Assembly: GCF_907164915.1 (NCBI RefSeq)
Contig: NC_061866.1
Span: forward strand, 43,712,320-43,776,319
DNA: 64,000 nt
Reading direction: 5' to 3'
Source: Impatiens glandulifera
Lineage: Eukaryota; Streptophyta; Magnoliopsida; Ericales; Balsaminaceae
The number at the start of each line of letters is the position of its first letter. The first letter of the stretch is position 1. Under the pieces are notes generated by a model that was given only the letters and a program-made list of their open reading frames with translations, searched no databases and was not told the origin of the DNA. Below are positions 49,801 through 61,029 of this stretch, piece by piece. Made by a program: the position numbers and the translations under genes.

Positions 49801-50793
49801 AGTGGTCAGTCATCGGAGAACCAACTTGATACCATAAGGACATCAATTGTATGATAAAAAACAATTTATTATTACTAGTATTTATCTCCTACAATTTTCA
49901 AGTTTAGTATAAAGAGTACAAGTATCTGTAATAGAGATTACATGGTTTAAAACATTGTCATCAACTCATTGATAAATATAACCACATACTTGTCTATGCA
50001 AAATTTTTAATCATCCATACTATTTTCTACAGACTTGATAGAATAGAACATTGGGAAATGAAAACGTTTCACATACATCAAATTAATCTTCCAGATATTA
50101 TAAGAACCATTCAAGCTCACCATTTTAGATGTGTTAGTCTACATCCTTATACTCAAAATAAAACCAAGATTTGATATCATTTTGATGGGAAAATGTATTC
50201 TTCAAAACAAAATAATTTTCCAATTAATTGAGTATAAGAAATGAGAAAAACAGATGAAATCAAAGCAAAATACAAGACAAGTTTTAGCATAGAAAATCTC
50301 TCCAAATCGAGAGTAAAACCCATGTGACCTGTATATGTCACTTAACAGTCCACTATCATCAATGTTACAAATAAGAGTTCACTTTATATATAATCAATTA
50401 GAGTCACTAATCAATTGCATCAAAATCACACAACAATGTATGCAATAATAACAAAAATCAAGAAAGAATAAGATCAACTAACCATACAAATTCCGCAATT
50501 CTGGATTTCTATTTGACTAACTTAGAAAACAAATTTTCACCGTTCAAAATGTCACCATATAAATAACCAACAAACTGTGAAAGTTTGAAGTCAATCAAAC
50601 AGTACAAACTTTGACAAACATAATTCTTCTCTAGTTGCTACCCCAAACCCCTAAATCTGTTTTAACTCTGTTCTCGCTTGTTGTTTACAAAACCTAGAAA
50701 ACTTTGTTAAAAAATAATATCCTTTCACATTATAATATGTGGGCCTAATTTAAGCCCACACCAAGTTGTGTCTCTCCAACTAGGAGAAAAAAA
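46862..50793 (-). mobile_element. Degenerate Ty1/copia retrotransposon
   Basis: On the minus strand, in order: the 5' LTR (about 50793-50184, ending CCCATCA); a decayed primer-binding site TGATATCAAATCTTGG; a gag piece (49864-49682) with DHLNTFVRIINQLEAMKLNF; a zinc knuckle CHHCDLKGH (about 49480-49440) whose last Cys is lost to a frame change; a pre-integrase box LWHKRLAHINEK (about 48935-48890); an integrase core with LLDFVYSDVCGPIKSRSLGG and FVTFIDDYS (about 48800-48690); the reverse transcriptase end SMKDLGPARQIL (about 47845-47780); the RNase H end KHIEVRYH (about 47135-47110); a polypurine tract CGGTCGGGGGAGTT (about 46960-46947); and a 3' LTR start TGTTGGG at 46946, cut short near 46862. 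Most of the reverse transcriptase is missing and stops are frequent. Motifs fit the Tork/Tnt1-like side of copia. Confidence 0.85.
50184..50793 (-). repeat. 5' LTR of the copia element
   Basis: On the minus strand the LTR runs from a damaged start (the TGTTGGG terminus is deleted) through AGTTGGAGAGAC.CAACTTGGT to CCCATCA next to the primer-binding site, about 610 bp. The 3' LTR keeps only its first 85 bp or so (46862-46946). Confidence 0.75.
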
Positions 50794-51966
50794 CAAGTTC
50801 CAAATGATGTAGGGAAGGTTTCTATATGGTCAATTTCTGATTTGGTAGGGATGAATCGTGAAATGCTCATTTGGGTGGTTGTCTAGAGATTAAAAAGAAA
50901 AATCCCTAGTTAGCTACCATCAAGAATTATCACGATGTGACTGAAGATTGCAAATGGACGACCTGAAGATTGCAAATGGACGACCTAATAGGGAGAAACC
51001 ATTCAACTCACTACCTCACTGAAAGAGAAGGTATCCGCATGACCGAAGGGAAAGTCGCTCCTCCTAGCATTCAAACCCGTGACCAGGGGATGGCCTGCAT
51101 ATGTGAGAAATAAAAAGAAACCAAATGTGTGTTCGGGGTTTTGAAACCCAGACCTCCTAGAGGCCTTTAAGATTCTCAACTCAAGTCCTCCGAGCCTCCC
51201 TTTAGACGATTCTTATATTAAATCATATTTTTTTGTGCACTAACAATAATTTTTCACCATATAAATAACCAACAAGCTGTGAAAGTTTGAAGTCAATCAA
51301 ACAGTACAAACAAAATTCTTCTCCAATTGCTACCCCAAACCTCTAAATCTATTTTAACTCTGCTTTCACTTGTTGTTCACAAAACCTAGAAAACTCTAAA
51401 TAAAAAATAATGTCCTTTCACATTCTAATATATGGTCCTAATTTAAGCCCTCACCAAGTTGGGTCTCTTCAACTAGGAGAAAAAAACCCAACAGAGCGGT
51501 CCTAACAAGTTCCAAATGATGTAGGGAAGGTTTCTATATGGTCAATTTCTGATTTGGTAGGGGTGAATCGTGAAATGCTCATTTGGGTGGTTGTCTAACG
51601 ATTCAGATGAAGACGAATCCCTAGTTAGCTATCACCAAGAATTATCACGATGTGACCGAAGATTGCGAATAAACGACCTAAGAGGGAAAACCTATTCCAC
51701 TCACTACCTCACTGAAAGAAAGAGAAGGTCTTTGCGTGACCGAAGGAAAATTCGCTCCTCTTAGGATTCGAACCTGCGACCCGGGGATGGCCTGCATATG
51801 TGAAAAATAAAAAAGAAACCAAATGTGTGTCCAGGGTTTCGAAACCCAGACCTCCTAAAGGCCTTTAATATTCTCAACCCAAGTCCTCCGAGCCTCCAAG
51901 GCTGAAGGCTCCCTTTAAACCATTCTTATATTAAATCAGATTTTTTATAAACTAATAATCATTTTT
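50553..51966. repeat. Two-copy 0.7-kb tandem duplication spanning an LTR edge
   Basis: Unit A (50553-51254) and unit B (51255-51966) share about 700 bp in direct order, each starting CACCATATAAATAACCAACA. Each unit contains the first part of the copia LTR plus the adjacent non-LTR DNA. Unit A lacks 19 bp present in B (51487-51505), which removes the LTR terminus TGTTGGG in A. A 20-bp local duplication (GAAGATTGCAAATGGACGAC) occurs only in A. Both units carry an AGGTTCGAATCC-like or related word on the minus strand that resembles an RNA polymerase III B-box. Confidence 0.85.
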
Positions 51967-52076
51967 AGATTAATTGCAAGTTTGATCAAATTTTGCTCCC
52001 TTGTGAATACTATGACTTCACGTTATTTTTTTTAGCATTTTTGGTGTGAACATAGTAACATGATTATGAATACATT

Positions 52077-52392
52077 CAAGGTCGACTATAAGGTAAGGCA
52101 ACTTATGTAGTTACATAGGGCCCCATTTTTTAATATTTAATATATTATTAAATATATATTATATTATATTATTAATTTTTTTTCTTTTTTTCTCCATTAA
52201 TATTAAATATATATATATCTAATTTTTTTTTATCTCATTTTAATCTCTTATATCCCTATTATAATATATTAACCATTTATATTTCTTTTTATATTATTAA
52301 AACTTTAAAAAAAATTATTATTTTTTTTTTACTATTTTAGAGGTCCCAAAATTTAAATTTGCATTCGGCCCAAATTTCTATGGCCGACCCTG
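52077..52392 (+). mobile_element. hAT-type MITE with perfect 8-bp target duplication
   Basis: The 316-bp element is flanked on both sides by AATACATT (52069-52076 and 52393-52400). Its ends are CAAGGTCGACTATAAG and, reverse complemented from the right, CAGGGTCGGCCATAGA, 12 of 16 bases matching. The interior is AT-rich and non-coding. The 8-bp duplication and C-A-G-G-G type ends fit hAT. It is a different family from the 9217-9471 group. Confidence 0.85.
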
Positions 52393-52400
52393 AATACATT

Positions 52401-54849
52401 GGTCAGGACCCTTAAAATTAAGTTAGAAATATGTTTTCACTTTAGAAGCATGCTTGGATAAAAAGTTTTTAAAGAAATAGGTAAAATTGTTATGTTTTAT
52501 AAAAGGCTAATAATTTCATAGTAGAGGACCATCAAGACCCTTTTTTTACACATAATTAAGTATTGAACCAGAAAAAAATTCTAAAAATATAAAAATAATT
52601 TATTTCCAAGTTTCTTACTGAGCAAATTAAGTGACGTATTGTACCGAGCCAAAGTATGAACAAACCGATTTTCGGGTGTACACAGTACATCTATCTATCA
52701 ATAATTATATTGTCACTAGCAAATATTGAAGAGATTCCAATATTGTTTTTATTGTAAAATATAAAATTTTAATCTTTAAACTATTTAATATTATTATTTA
52801 TAATTATATATTTTTATATATATAAATATTAATTAATATGACATGAGTGGTTGACATATATATTAACAAACAAATTTATTCATATTAGTTAACACTACAT
52901 TTAAATCCAAATCCATAAAAATACATTATATGTATTGTTTACTATAACAATTTCAATTCAAATCATCTATGTTTGATTTTTTTTTTTGTTCTAGAGTCTT
53001 CATTATAAAATAAGAAGGTGATTTATATATTTTTTTTCCAATTGTGGGGAACAAATAGGCATTTTAATTAATAGATAATAGTTACTTAGGTGGTTGTAGG
53101 TCTCAAGGCAATTCTCCACTAAATTAAAAAATAAGATCTAATTAATTAATTAATGATACAACTTTTCCTCCAACCCGCACGCACATGAAATTAGGGTGGG
53201 GTCATCAATAATGCCCTCAACTTTCTTCATAAAAATATTAGCTTCCTAAACACTATCATATTTATACCTTATTATTGAAGTTAACAGTTGTTTGACTATA
53301 ACTAATATATCATTAGTACCATTATTAATATTCTTTATTCAAACCCCTAGCAGATAATATTAAATATTTGTCCTCTCAAATGATTATGCCCCGGCAATTC
53401 CTCGGACTTGGAGACCCACTCCATTTAGGTGCGATACATTTATCAAAATTTATACGATGGTGGTGTTATACTTAAACGATTCTTATTATTTTAAATATAT
53501 ATATAAAAGTCTTTCATGTATATTGTCGATCTCTAACTCTAATTATGTATGTGTTGTACTCCCTCCTATGAGGATGCGTTGAATGAATGTAGACAATTGT
53601 GACCAAAAAATGTAAAATAGTCGTCCGTAAAATTTCAGAAAAATCACCATTTCCCAAAAATACAAGATCAGGTACCCAAATCGAACGTCGGCTAAAATCA
53701 TAAAGATTGAGTTCATCAATAGACTATCCGAAAGAGACTTTTTTCTAAAACAATCTACAATTATATTCGCCAAATATTCCACCAAAACATTACCGGATGT
53801 GACACTATTTTTTTTCTCGCGTCCCATATAAAAGGTTCATAAACATACTTATACTTTCCAAAGAATAATGATTTAATTTTAATAAATTTTGTTTATTCTA
53901 AATGAGTTTTCATTAACTTACCTTTCTTAACTTTTCTTTGTAAATTTTCTTCCTATGTATTATATATGAAATTGAATTTATCTAAAAAAATGAAAAAAAA
54001 AAAATCAAAGGGTACCCAAAATCTAGTGACTACTAATCCATGGGCCCATGGCATGGGACATAATGAGTAATTTGACCTTGATAATCATTTTATTATGGAA
54101 TGTTGACCGATTGTAAAAAGTCAAGAGTTTATGAACTAAATTAATTAATTTGTGGCTGTAATAATTTCATACGACCGTTGAGAGTTGGGCGCGCACTGGT
54201 GCCTAATTGAATTATTTTTTTTGGGTTGTGATGATCTGTCCCTACATTCTTCATTACAATACATATATTTAGCTATATTTTAAATGTTTGGATTAAAATC
54301 AATGTTATTATTATTGTATTTTTTAAGTGTTTAGAAAAAAATATCATTTGTTTTATTCACAATTAATTACTGATCAAACAAAAAAATTCACCTTAAACAT
54401 TTTTTTAATATGTCTTTTTATATTATTTTTAAATGATGATAATCGAATTTATACATTTAATCTATTAAGTATCATTAAGTTTAAATTTAGTAAGATAAAA
54501 ATCAACATAGTTAGTTAAATATATATTTTATAATTTTATTTTTTTTACTATTTTTTTTTCAGTTTTTAAATATTTTAAAATTTTATTTTTATAGAACCTT
54601 ATTTGTTTCAGTTTTTAATTTAATATTAAAAAAACAATAGTTTAATTACATTTTAATATAATAAAAACATTATAAATTGAAATAATAAATACTTATCCAC
54701 TATTTAGAATATATCAAATTAAATTGTTAAATTAATAAATTATATATTATTTTATATTATATTAAGTATTTTTTCTAAATAACAATTTAACTATTTTATT
54801 TAATCATTATTAACTATTTAATCAATATAATATAATTTTAAATTAATTA
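52401..54849. other. AT-rich intergenic DNA with a possible LINE fragment
   Basis: This span has no gene. A minus-strand open stretch at 53543-53827 (94 codons, with VEYLANIIVDCF and FGYLILYFWEMVIFL) has more balanced base composition and may be a relic from a LINE or other retroelement, but I could not assign it. The rest is AT-rich simple sequence. Confidence 0.45.
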
Positions 54850-57800
54850 TTCTGGTCTTGAAAAAGCTCAAGATTAAAGAAATTTCAATATATATTTATG
54901 TATCAAAATCATTTTAATAAAACATTTTTTTTAAAATTTATAAAAATTATGTTTTTATATTTTAAAATTAATTATAACAATAATTAATTTTATGATTAAA
55001 TTTAAATAATCTTTTAGATTTAAAATAATTAAGTTATAATTTTATTAAAGAAATTTATATTTAAATTAATTAAAATAACTAATTTAAAAGATTATTTATA
55101 TGATGTAAGAGTCGTCAATTAATTTTTAGTTTAAAATCAATAAAAATGTTTTGTATAACTAGAGATTCTTTTAAGTTCGATGTTTGATTATACTCGGGAA
55201 AGGATTTTCGCACTATATCCTCTATACCGGTTAAAGATCAGTCTCTACTCTATAAAATCTTGAATTTTAAAAAATTATTTTTATTACATTTTAATCATTT
55301 TTTTTCCATTCCTAGATATGTACACGTTTTTCTTGCATTTAAAATTATAGAATAATATTTAAATGTGGTCCATGCGATTGATGTAGACGATTGTTAAAGA
55401 AAGTATTTGAAAAATAACAATTTAAGTTATTAGAATTTAAAAATAAATTTTAAACGGGCCTTTATCAACATTTTTTTTATGATAATATTCTAAAAAAATA
55501 TTTTGAAGTTGTTTCTATTTTTTTCAGATTTTTAAAAAATGGTTTAGGAATTCTAATTTTAAAAAATAATTTTTGAAATTAAAAATTCAAACAAACAGAC
55601 CCTAGGACCGATACTCTCAGTCGAGGGTGCGGATCCCTCGGTCTTGGGCTAAAACCCCTTAGTCCTAGGTCGAAACCCCTCGGTCGGGTGTGGGGGAGCT
55701 CTTGGTCCTTGTGTGGGAAGTTCTCAGTCTGATGCGATGAGTTCTCGGTCCTAGACTAGAAATCCTCAATCGAGTGCTCAGTGCGGGGAGCTCTCGGTCC
55801 TAGAGTAAAAATTCTCAATCGGGTGTAGAGAGCTCTTTGTCCTAGGCTAGAAATCCTCGTTGAGTGCGGGGAGCTCTCGGTCCTAGAGTAAAAATTCTTA
55901 GTCGAGTCCTAGAGTAAAAATTCTTATAATTGATCTTAGGATTGTTTTCCAATCAAGAGATGAACAACCAGGCATATAAAGTTGGTCGAACTGAAATGTA
56001 AAAATATCAATTTTGGAAGCTTACTATGAGTTGGAGAACATTTCTAAACTCTTTTAGAAGCTTTATGAATGCCTAGATTCGAGCGTTACAACCTTATGCA
56101 ATGGTTTCAAAATTTTCAAGAAAAGCTTGAATTTTTTTATTGTTGTAACCCCCATGGAATCTTTCTCTCGTTCCATAGCTTAGCACACGCCGTAGTGAGA
56201 CGGACGCGTGACAATATAGGGGAATATCGCGGGGACGCTTGATGTTCTATATGTTTCAACCTTGGTTTGCGTGTCACATATCTTTTAAAATGAAACATTT
56301 AATTTTTAAAAGATTTTGAAAATACCTAGAGCGGTAAGAAATTAATTATGTAAAATTAATTAATCCTTTTTAAAATTTTAATAATCTGGGGAATAATCCT
56401 TTTCGAATTAGCCGTTTGGATTGAGTATCGGTCGAGTTCCACTTTTGAAAAATCAAAAGTTTCGGCCGATAGTTGTTCGCCACGAGGAGTAGACAAACTA
56501 GAGAAGAAACGACGTCGTTTTGGACTGAAATGCAAATCTCGTTCGGTCAACATTTTGTTGTGCCTGGGCGTTCCGTCGCGTCTACGCTAACGACGCTTGT
56601 AGACACTCATTTTTTTGTTCCCCAAATTTATATTTTTAAATAAATTTAAAGCCTACCAAATTATTTTTGTTTGAAAAATAAAATTACTTTTGAAATAATA
56701 ATATCGTATATTGCAAATAAAATAAATAATAATTTTATAAATAGGTTAAATGATTTAATTTATATTAAAAATATTATTTTATTTTATATGTTAAAACTAA
56801 TATATATATATATATATATATAATATCTTGTGCAAATATATAAGATAAATAAATATTAATTTTGATTTATTTAATTTTTTTTTGTAGGGTTTAAGAAAAT
56901 GATGACAGAAAAACAGGGAAGGTTATTTACCCCACAAAAATCTTAAATGATCGGACAAAACTAATAGTGGTGCAAAATTAATTATGCGTGGAAGGGTAAG
57001 AGACCATTTTAAATATAAGACACACACTGAAGAAGGAAAATGAGGGTAGAATAAAAAAGAAGAAGAGAGAGAAAAATAAACAATCATTTTTTCTTTTCAT
57101 TTTCGTGTGAGGTTGTTTGAGAATTTCTTACCTATTTAATAAGGTTCTAAAATATTATGAAGTACTTAAGGCTCCTCATTGTAAGTATCATTTTCTCTTA
57201 TCTTAATTTCATCGTATTTTAGTTTGAGTTATTTCATTTATAGTTTAATTTTCTTAAATTTAAATTATTCTCAAGTTTTTCCTCAAGAATGAGGACCCAA
57301 AAAGACCATACACATTATCTATGCATGTTTTAGTTTCAATTAATTTTATAAATATAAATAATTTTTTTAAGTTCCTTGATTATTTTCTTAGTTTTTTTTG
57401 GTTAAAGCTATATATTTTACACCAGATAAGAATTGACAAATAAATTGATAAAAATAAGTGATTTTTTTTTTAATGACAAAAATATTAAAATAGAGACTAG
57501 TGTTAATGGGCACATTAGACATAGCGCAAATACCTTTTTCGTGTGAAACTAAGCACCGAGTCTTTAAAGAATCTCCTCTTTTTCAAAAGCGCTATTGTTC
57601 TATATGCTATTTTTTTTCTAATTTTGTAAGAAAATTTAGGTGAGTCTCTTTAATCAGAAACTGGTTTTTAAACAATTTTTCGAATTGATTTATTTTTATT
57701 TCAAAAAATTTGAAGAGATATTTATATTTTATATTTATTTATTAAAAGTCAAAAAAATCGCTTTTCGAGACGGACGTTTTTAAACGCGTGCATCGATGAG

Positions 57801-58400
57801 GTGTGTTAGTTGTTCCGCTACTTTGCGAACGCATATCTCTTTTGTTGCAGTGGGCGACACGACTAACTGTTGGGCGTTGGATGATATTCTAGCGTTCATC
57901 CGATGGTTGTGTGGTCTGTTGCACTGATTTCTCTTGATTTCGGTTGCAACAGATCCCGACCCTTTTCCGGCCCTGAAGTTTGTTTGAAATTAATTTTTTC
58001 AATTCTTTTTTGTTACATTTTTTATTTACAAAATCTAAAAAATATTTTTAAAAATACATATCATTTGTTTGCCATTTATTTATTATTATTTTTAAGGTTC
58101 TTATAAATAATTTTTGGGATAAAATGGATATAACATATATTCTAAATTATTTATTTTAATTTTTTCGACTCCTTGAAATTAATTTGAGATAAAATAAATA
58201 CACCATTTTATTTTAAATTATTTTATTTATTTTCCTTGGCCATTATTTTAATTAATTGGAGTTTAATTATTACAATAATTATTCTAAATAATTATTTAAT
58301 CATATTTTGGCCTTAATTTTAATTATTTTAAAATTTAATTATTTAAAATAATTATTTTTTAAATTTATAAATTTGATAACTAAAATTTTAGTCTAACAAA
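54850..58400 (+). repeat. Large dispersed repeat, copy 2 (inverted relative to copy 1)
   Basis: Blocks in order match the reverse complement of 39775-42700: GAGTCGTCAATTAATTTTTA (about 55110), ATACTCGGGAAAGG..TATCC with ACCGGTTAA (about 55190-55235), the CTCGGTCCTAG minisatellite (55600-55925), GATCTTAGGATTGTTTTCCA (about 55932), a GCG-rich block near 56190-56600, a second GC-rich block near 57770-57960, and TTTGAGATAAAATAAATACA near 58180. Copy 2 is longer, with an extra segment at about 56620-57760. No gene was found in it. Confidence 0.6.
55600..55925. repeat. CTCGGTCCTAG minisatellite (copy 2)
   Basis: About ten units of CTCGGTCCTAG(A/G) with spacers such as AGTAAAAATTCT and GTGCGGGGAGCT recur every 30-40 bp. 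Several units are nearly identical, for example GCGGGGAGCTCTCGGTCCTA at two positions, so part of the array expanded more recently than copy 1. Confidence 0.8.
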
Positions 58401-58553
58401 TTTACTTTGGTCTTTTGTTTTTTAATTAAAGAGAATGACACTTTATATACACCTTATATACTTTATATGACACTCTATGTATTCTCACTTCAATACTGTT
58501 AATTTTTTTTAATAACATGTCTTTTTATTAATGTTTTAAAACTGTTAATTATT

Positions 58554-58555
<2 letters not shown>

Positions 58556-58628
<73 letters not shown>
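58556..58628. repeat. (TA)n microsatellite
   Basis: An uninterrupted TA tract of about 73 bp in AT-rich intergenic DNA, just outside copy 2 of the large repeat. No gene is nearby. Confidence 0.95.
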
Positions 58629-58631
<3 letters not shown>

Positions 58632-60984
58632 TCATAAAATACGATAAATACATAATATATATATATTGAAATATATAAATATAAATAATTTATTTATTTA
58701 GTACTATAATTTAACATATTTTAATTAATAAATCTTTATTATAAAAAATATTATGTTATATTGTTAAATAAAAATAAAAATAATATTAGTGTTTAACAAA
58801 AAAAAATAATATTATTGTTTAACAAAAAAAGTTATATTATATTAAAAATATGTTTGAATAAAAAATTAAATAAATTTAAAATAAAATTATAAGCTGAAAA
58901 ATTAAATAATAAAAAAGTTAAATAAAATATATATATATATATATTTAACTTTTAAATTTATTAGTGATAATATATTTTAAGAATTATTTCTTAGTAATAA
59001 AAGTAAAATCAGATATTATATATTTTAAAGGGTAATGTGAGAATTGAAACAAAATTTTATTTTAAAAATACCAATTATTTCTCTTTATTTTATTTTTGTA
59101 ATGTGGTGAGTTTTGTTTAATTAAAATATTATCCAATAATTAAATCATGTGTAAATCTGTTATAAACACATTGATCATGAATTTGGATAAAATTGTAAAT
59201 ATATGATCACTTAAATAATATAAAACTGTAGTGAAAATACAAATTTGAGATGAAAAATTGGTTCAACATTATTAATGTGTTATTTAGTCAATAATGTTTA
59301 GTTTATGCATCAAAGATTTGATAGACTTTATTTAATTGATTAAATTTTATTTTTTCAACATTTTTAGCATAATTTAACATTTAAATTGTTTCACGGAGAT
59401 TAAGAGATATATAAAAGAAAGGAAAAAACAACAAATTCATAAAAATTGCTTAATGAAAAAAGATTTTAATTAAAAAATAATATTAAGTGTCTCAAATTTG
59501 ATTCACATTACAAACGTTAAATCATGATAACTTTCTCTATAGAATCAAAACTTAAATTAAAAAATTAAAGAAAAAGATGAGTGTAGTATTGTGTTCATTC
59601 CATTTTCATTTTCAAACATCTATATATTCCTCAATTTATCTTGAGATTCCATGAATTGACAATTGAACTTTGCACACTTTTTCACTTTACAACTTATCAT
59701 GTTTTGTTCTCTCTTAGTCACTATGATAAGTGCTTAATGGATTCTACTTCTCATTCATTGAACGCCATTTCAAAGAAAAATATGAATAATCACTTCACTA
59801 TTACTTTTGTTTCCACTTCAAAAATTCAGACCTCCAAAACTACACAATTTTGTCCTCCTATTACACCTTTTGTGATTGATCCTTTAAAAAATAAATATCT
59901 TATTCGTCTACACAAAATTGCTAAGAATACCTCCAACTAGTTCATCGAAAAGACATAAATATATATTTTTTGCCAAACTCAAACGATTTCCAAGATTCCT
60001 TATAGAAATGACATTCATTGACGAATTCGTAGTACTCATTTCACCCTTAAAAATAGTGGAATCACCACAGTTAGTTGACGTCATTTGTCCATAGAACCAT
60101 TTTGTTTTAAATTGTCCCATTGTGGATGAGCTTTGGGTCTTGCTTGGGTTGTTCTCAATGAGGCCTTGAGTTGTGAATCATTGGGGAGGTTGGTACATCA
60201 TCTTGATTATTTTATTGTAAACTATTTGGAATGAGAAATTATATATGTTTTGACACTAAATAAAGGGAAATAAATTTTTTGAATAATGTGTTCTTGTTTT
60301 TCTTGATTGAGAAATGGGCTATAGGAATATCTTTAATGTATGTGCTTATTTTGGTTTGGTACCTATTTTATGGTTTTCTTTAATATCTTTATTTTTTCTT
60401 AAAATTTTCTTTTGTCTATTTCTCTGCATGTTCTAACCCTTTATTTAAATTATGAAATCTCGTCACAACTTATGATCTAAAAATCCGGTCTTAAACTAAT
60501 TTATACATATTGATTATATAACAATGAGAATCTAGCTAGATGGATCTTGAGCATGGTCGGCATTGGGAATGATCGACGCCAATGATGTAGAGCCGCCAAA
60601 GAAGAAGGAGGTTTTGCCATTGTTAGAGGTCATGGCATGTGTTGTTGCCAGCCTGAGGAGATGTTGTCGCCATTCACGTGGTGCCCCGCTACGTACATAG
60701 GATTCGGATGCTTGAAAGCTATTTTTTTTAGTTACCATTGAAATAAAACCTAACTTTCGGCGCTCGAGTGACACTTAGAAGCCTGAATTGACCATCATTT
60801 ACGAGTCTTTTTATTCAATATCAATTCTTACGAGTCTTTTTATTCAATATCAATTCTTATATGCGGCTGCATTGAATGCATTTATAACCATTTTATTTTT
60901 TTCAGTTTCTGTGTTGCTTAACTATCTTCATATGAATGATATTTGATTTGTATTATGAATGATAAATCATGTCATAATGTAAAC

Positions 60985-61029
<45 letters not shown>

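Noticed and set aside
39775..58400. The inverted repeat pair as the two ends of a single giant transposon
   Set aside because: Copy 2 is longer, with extra internal sequence, the interior holds an unrelated copia element, and no terminal signature was found at the outer edges. Two independent copies are the simpler reading.
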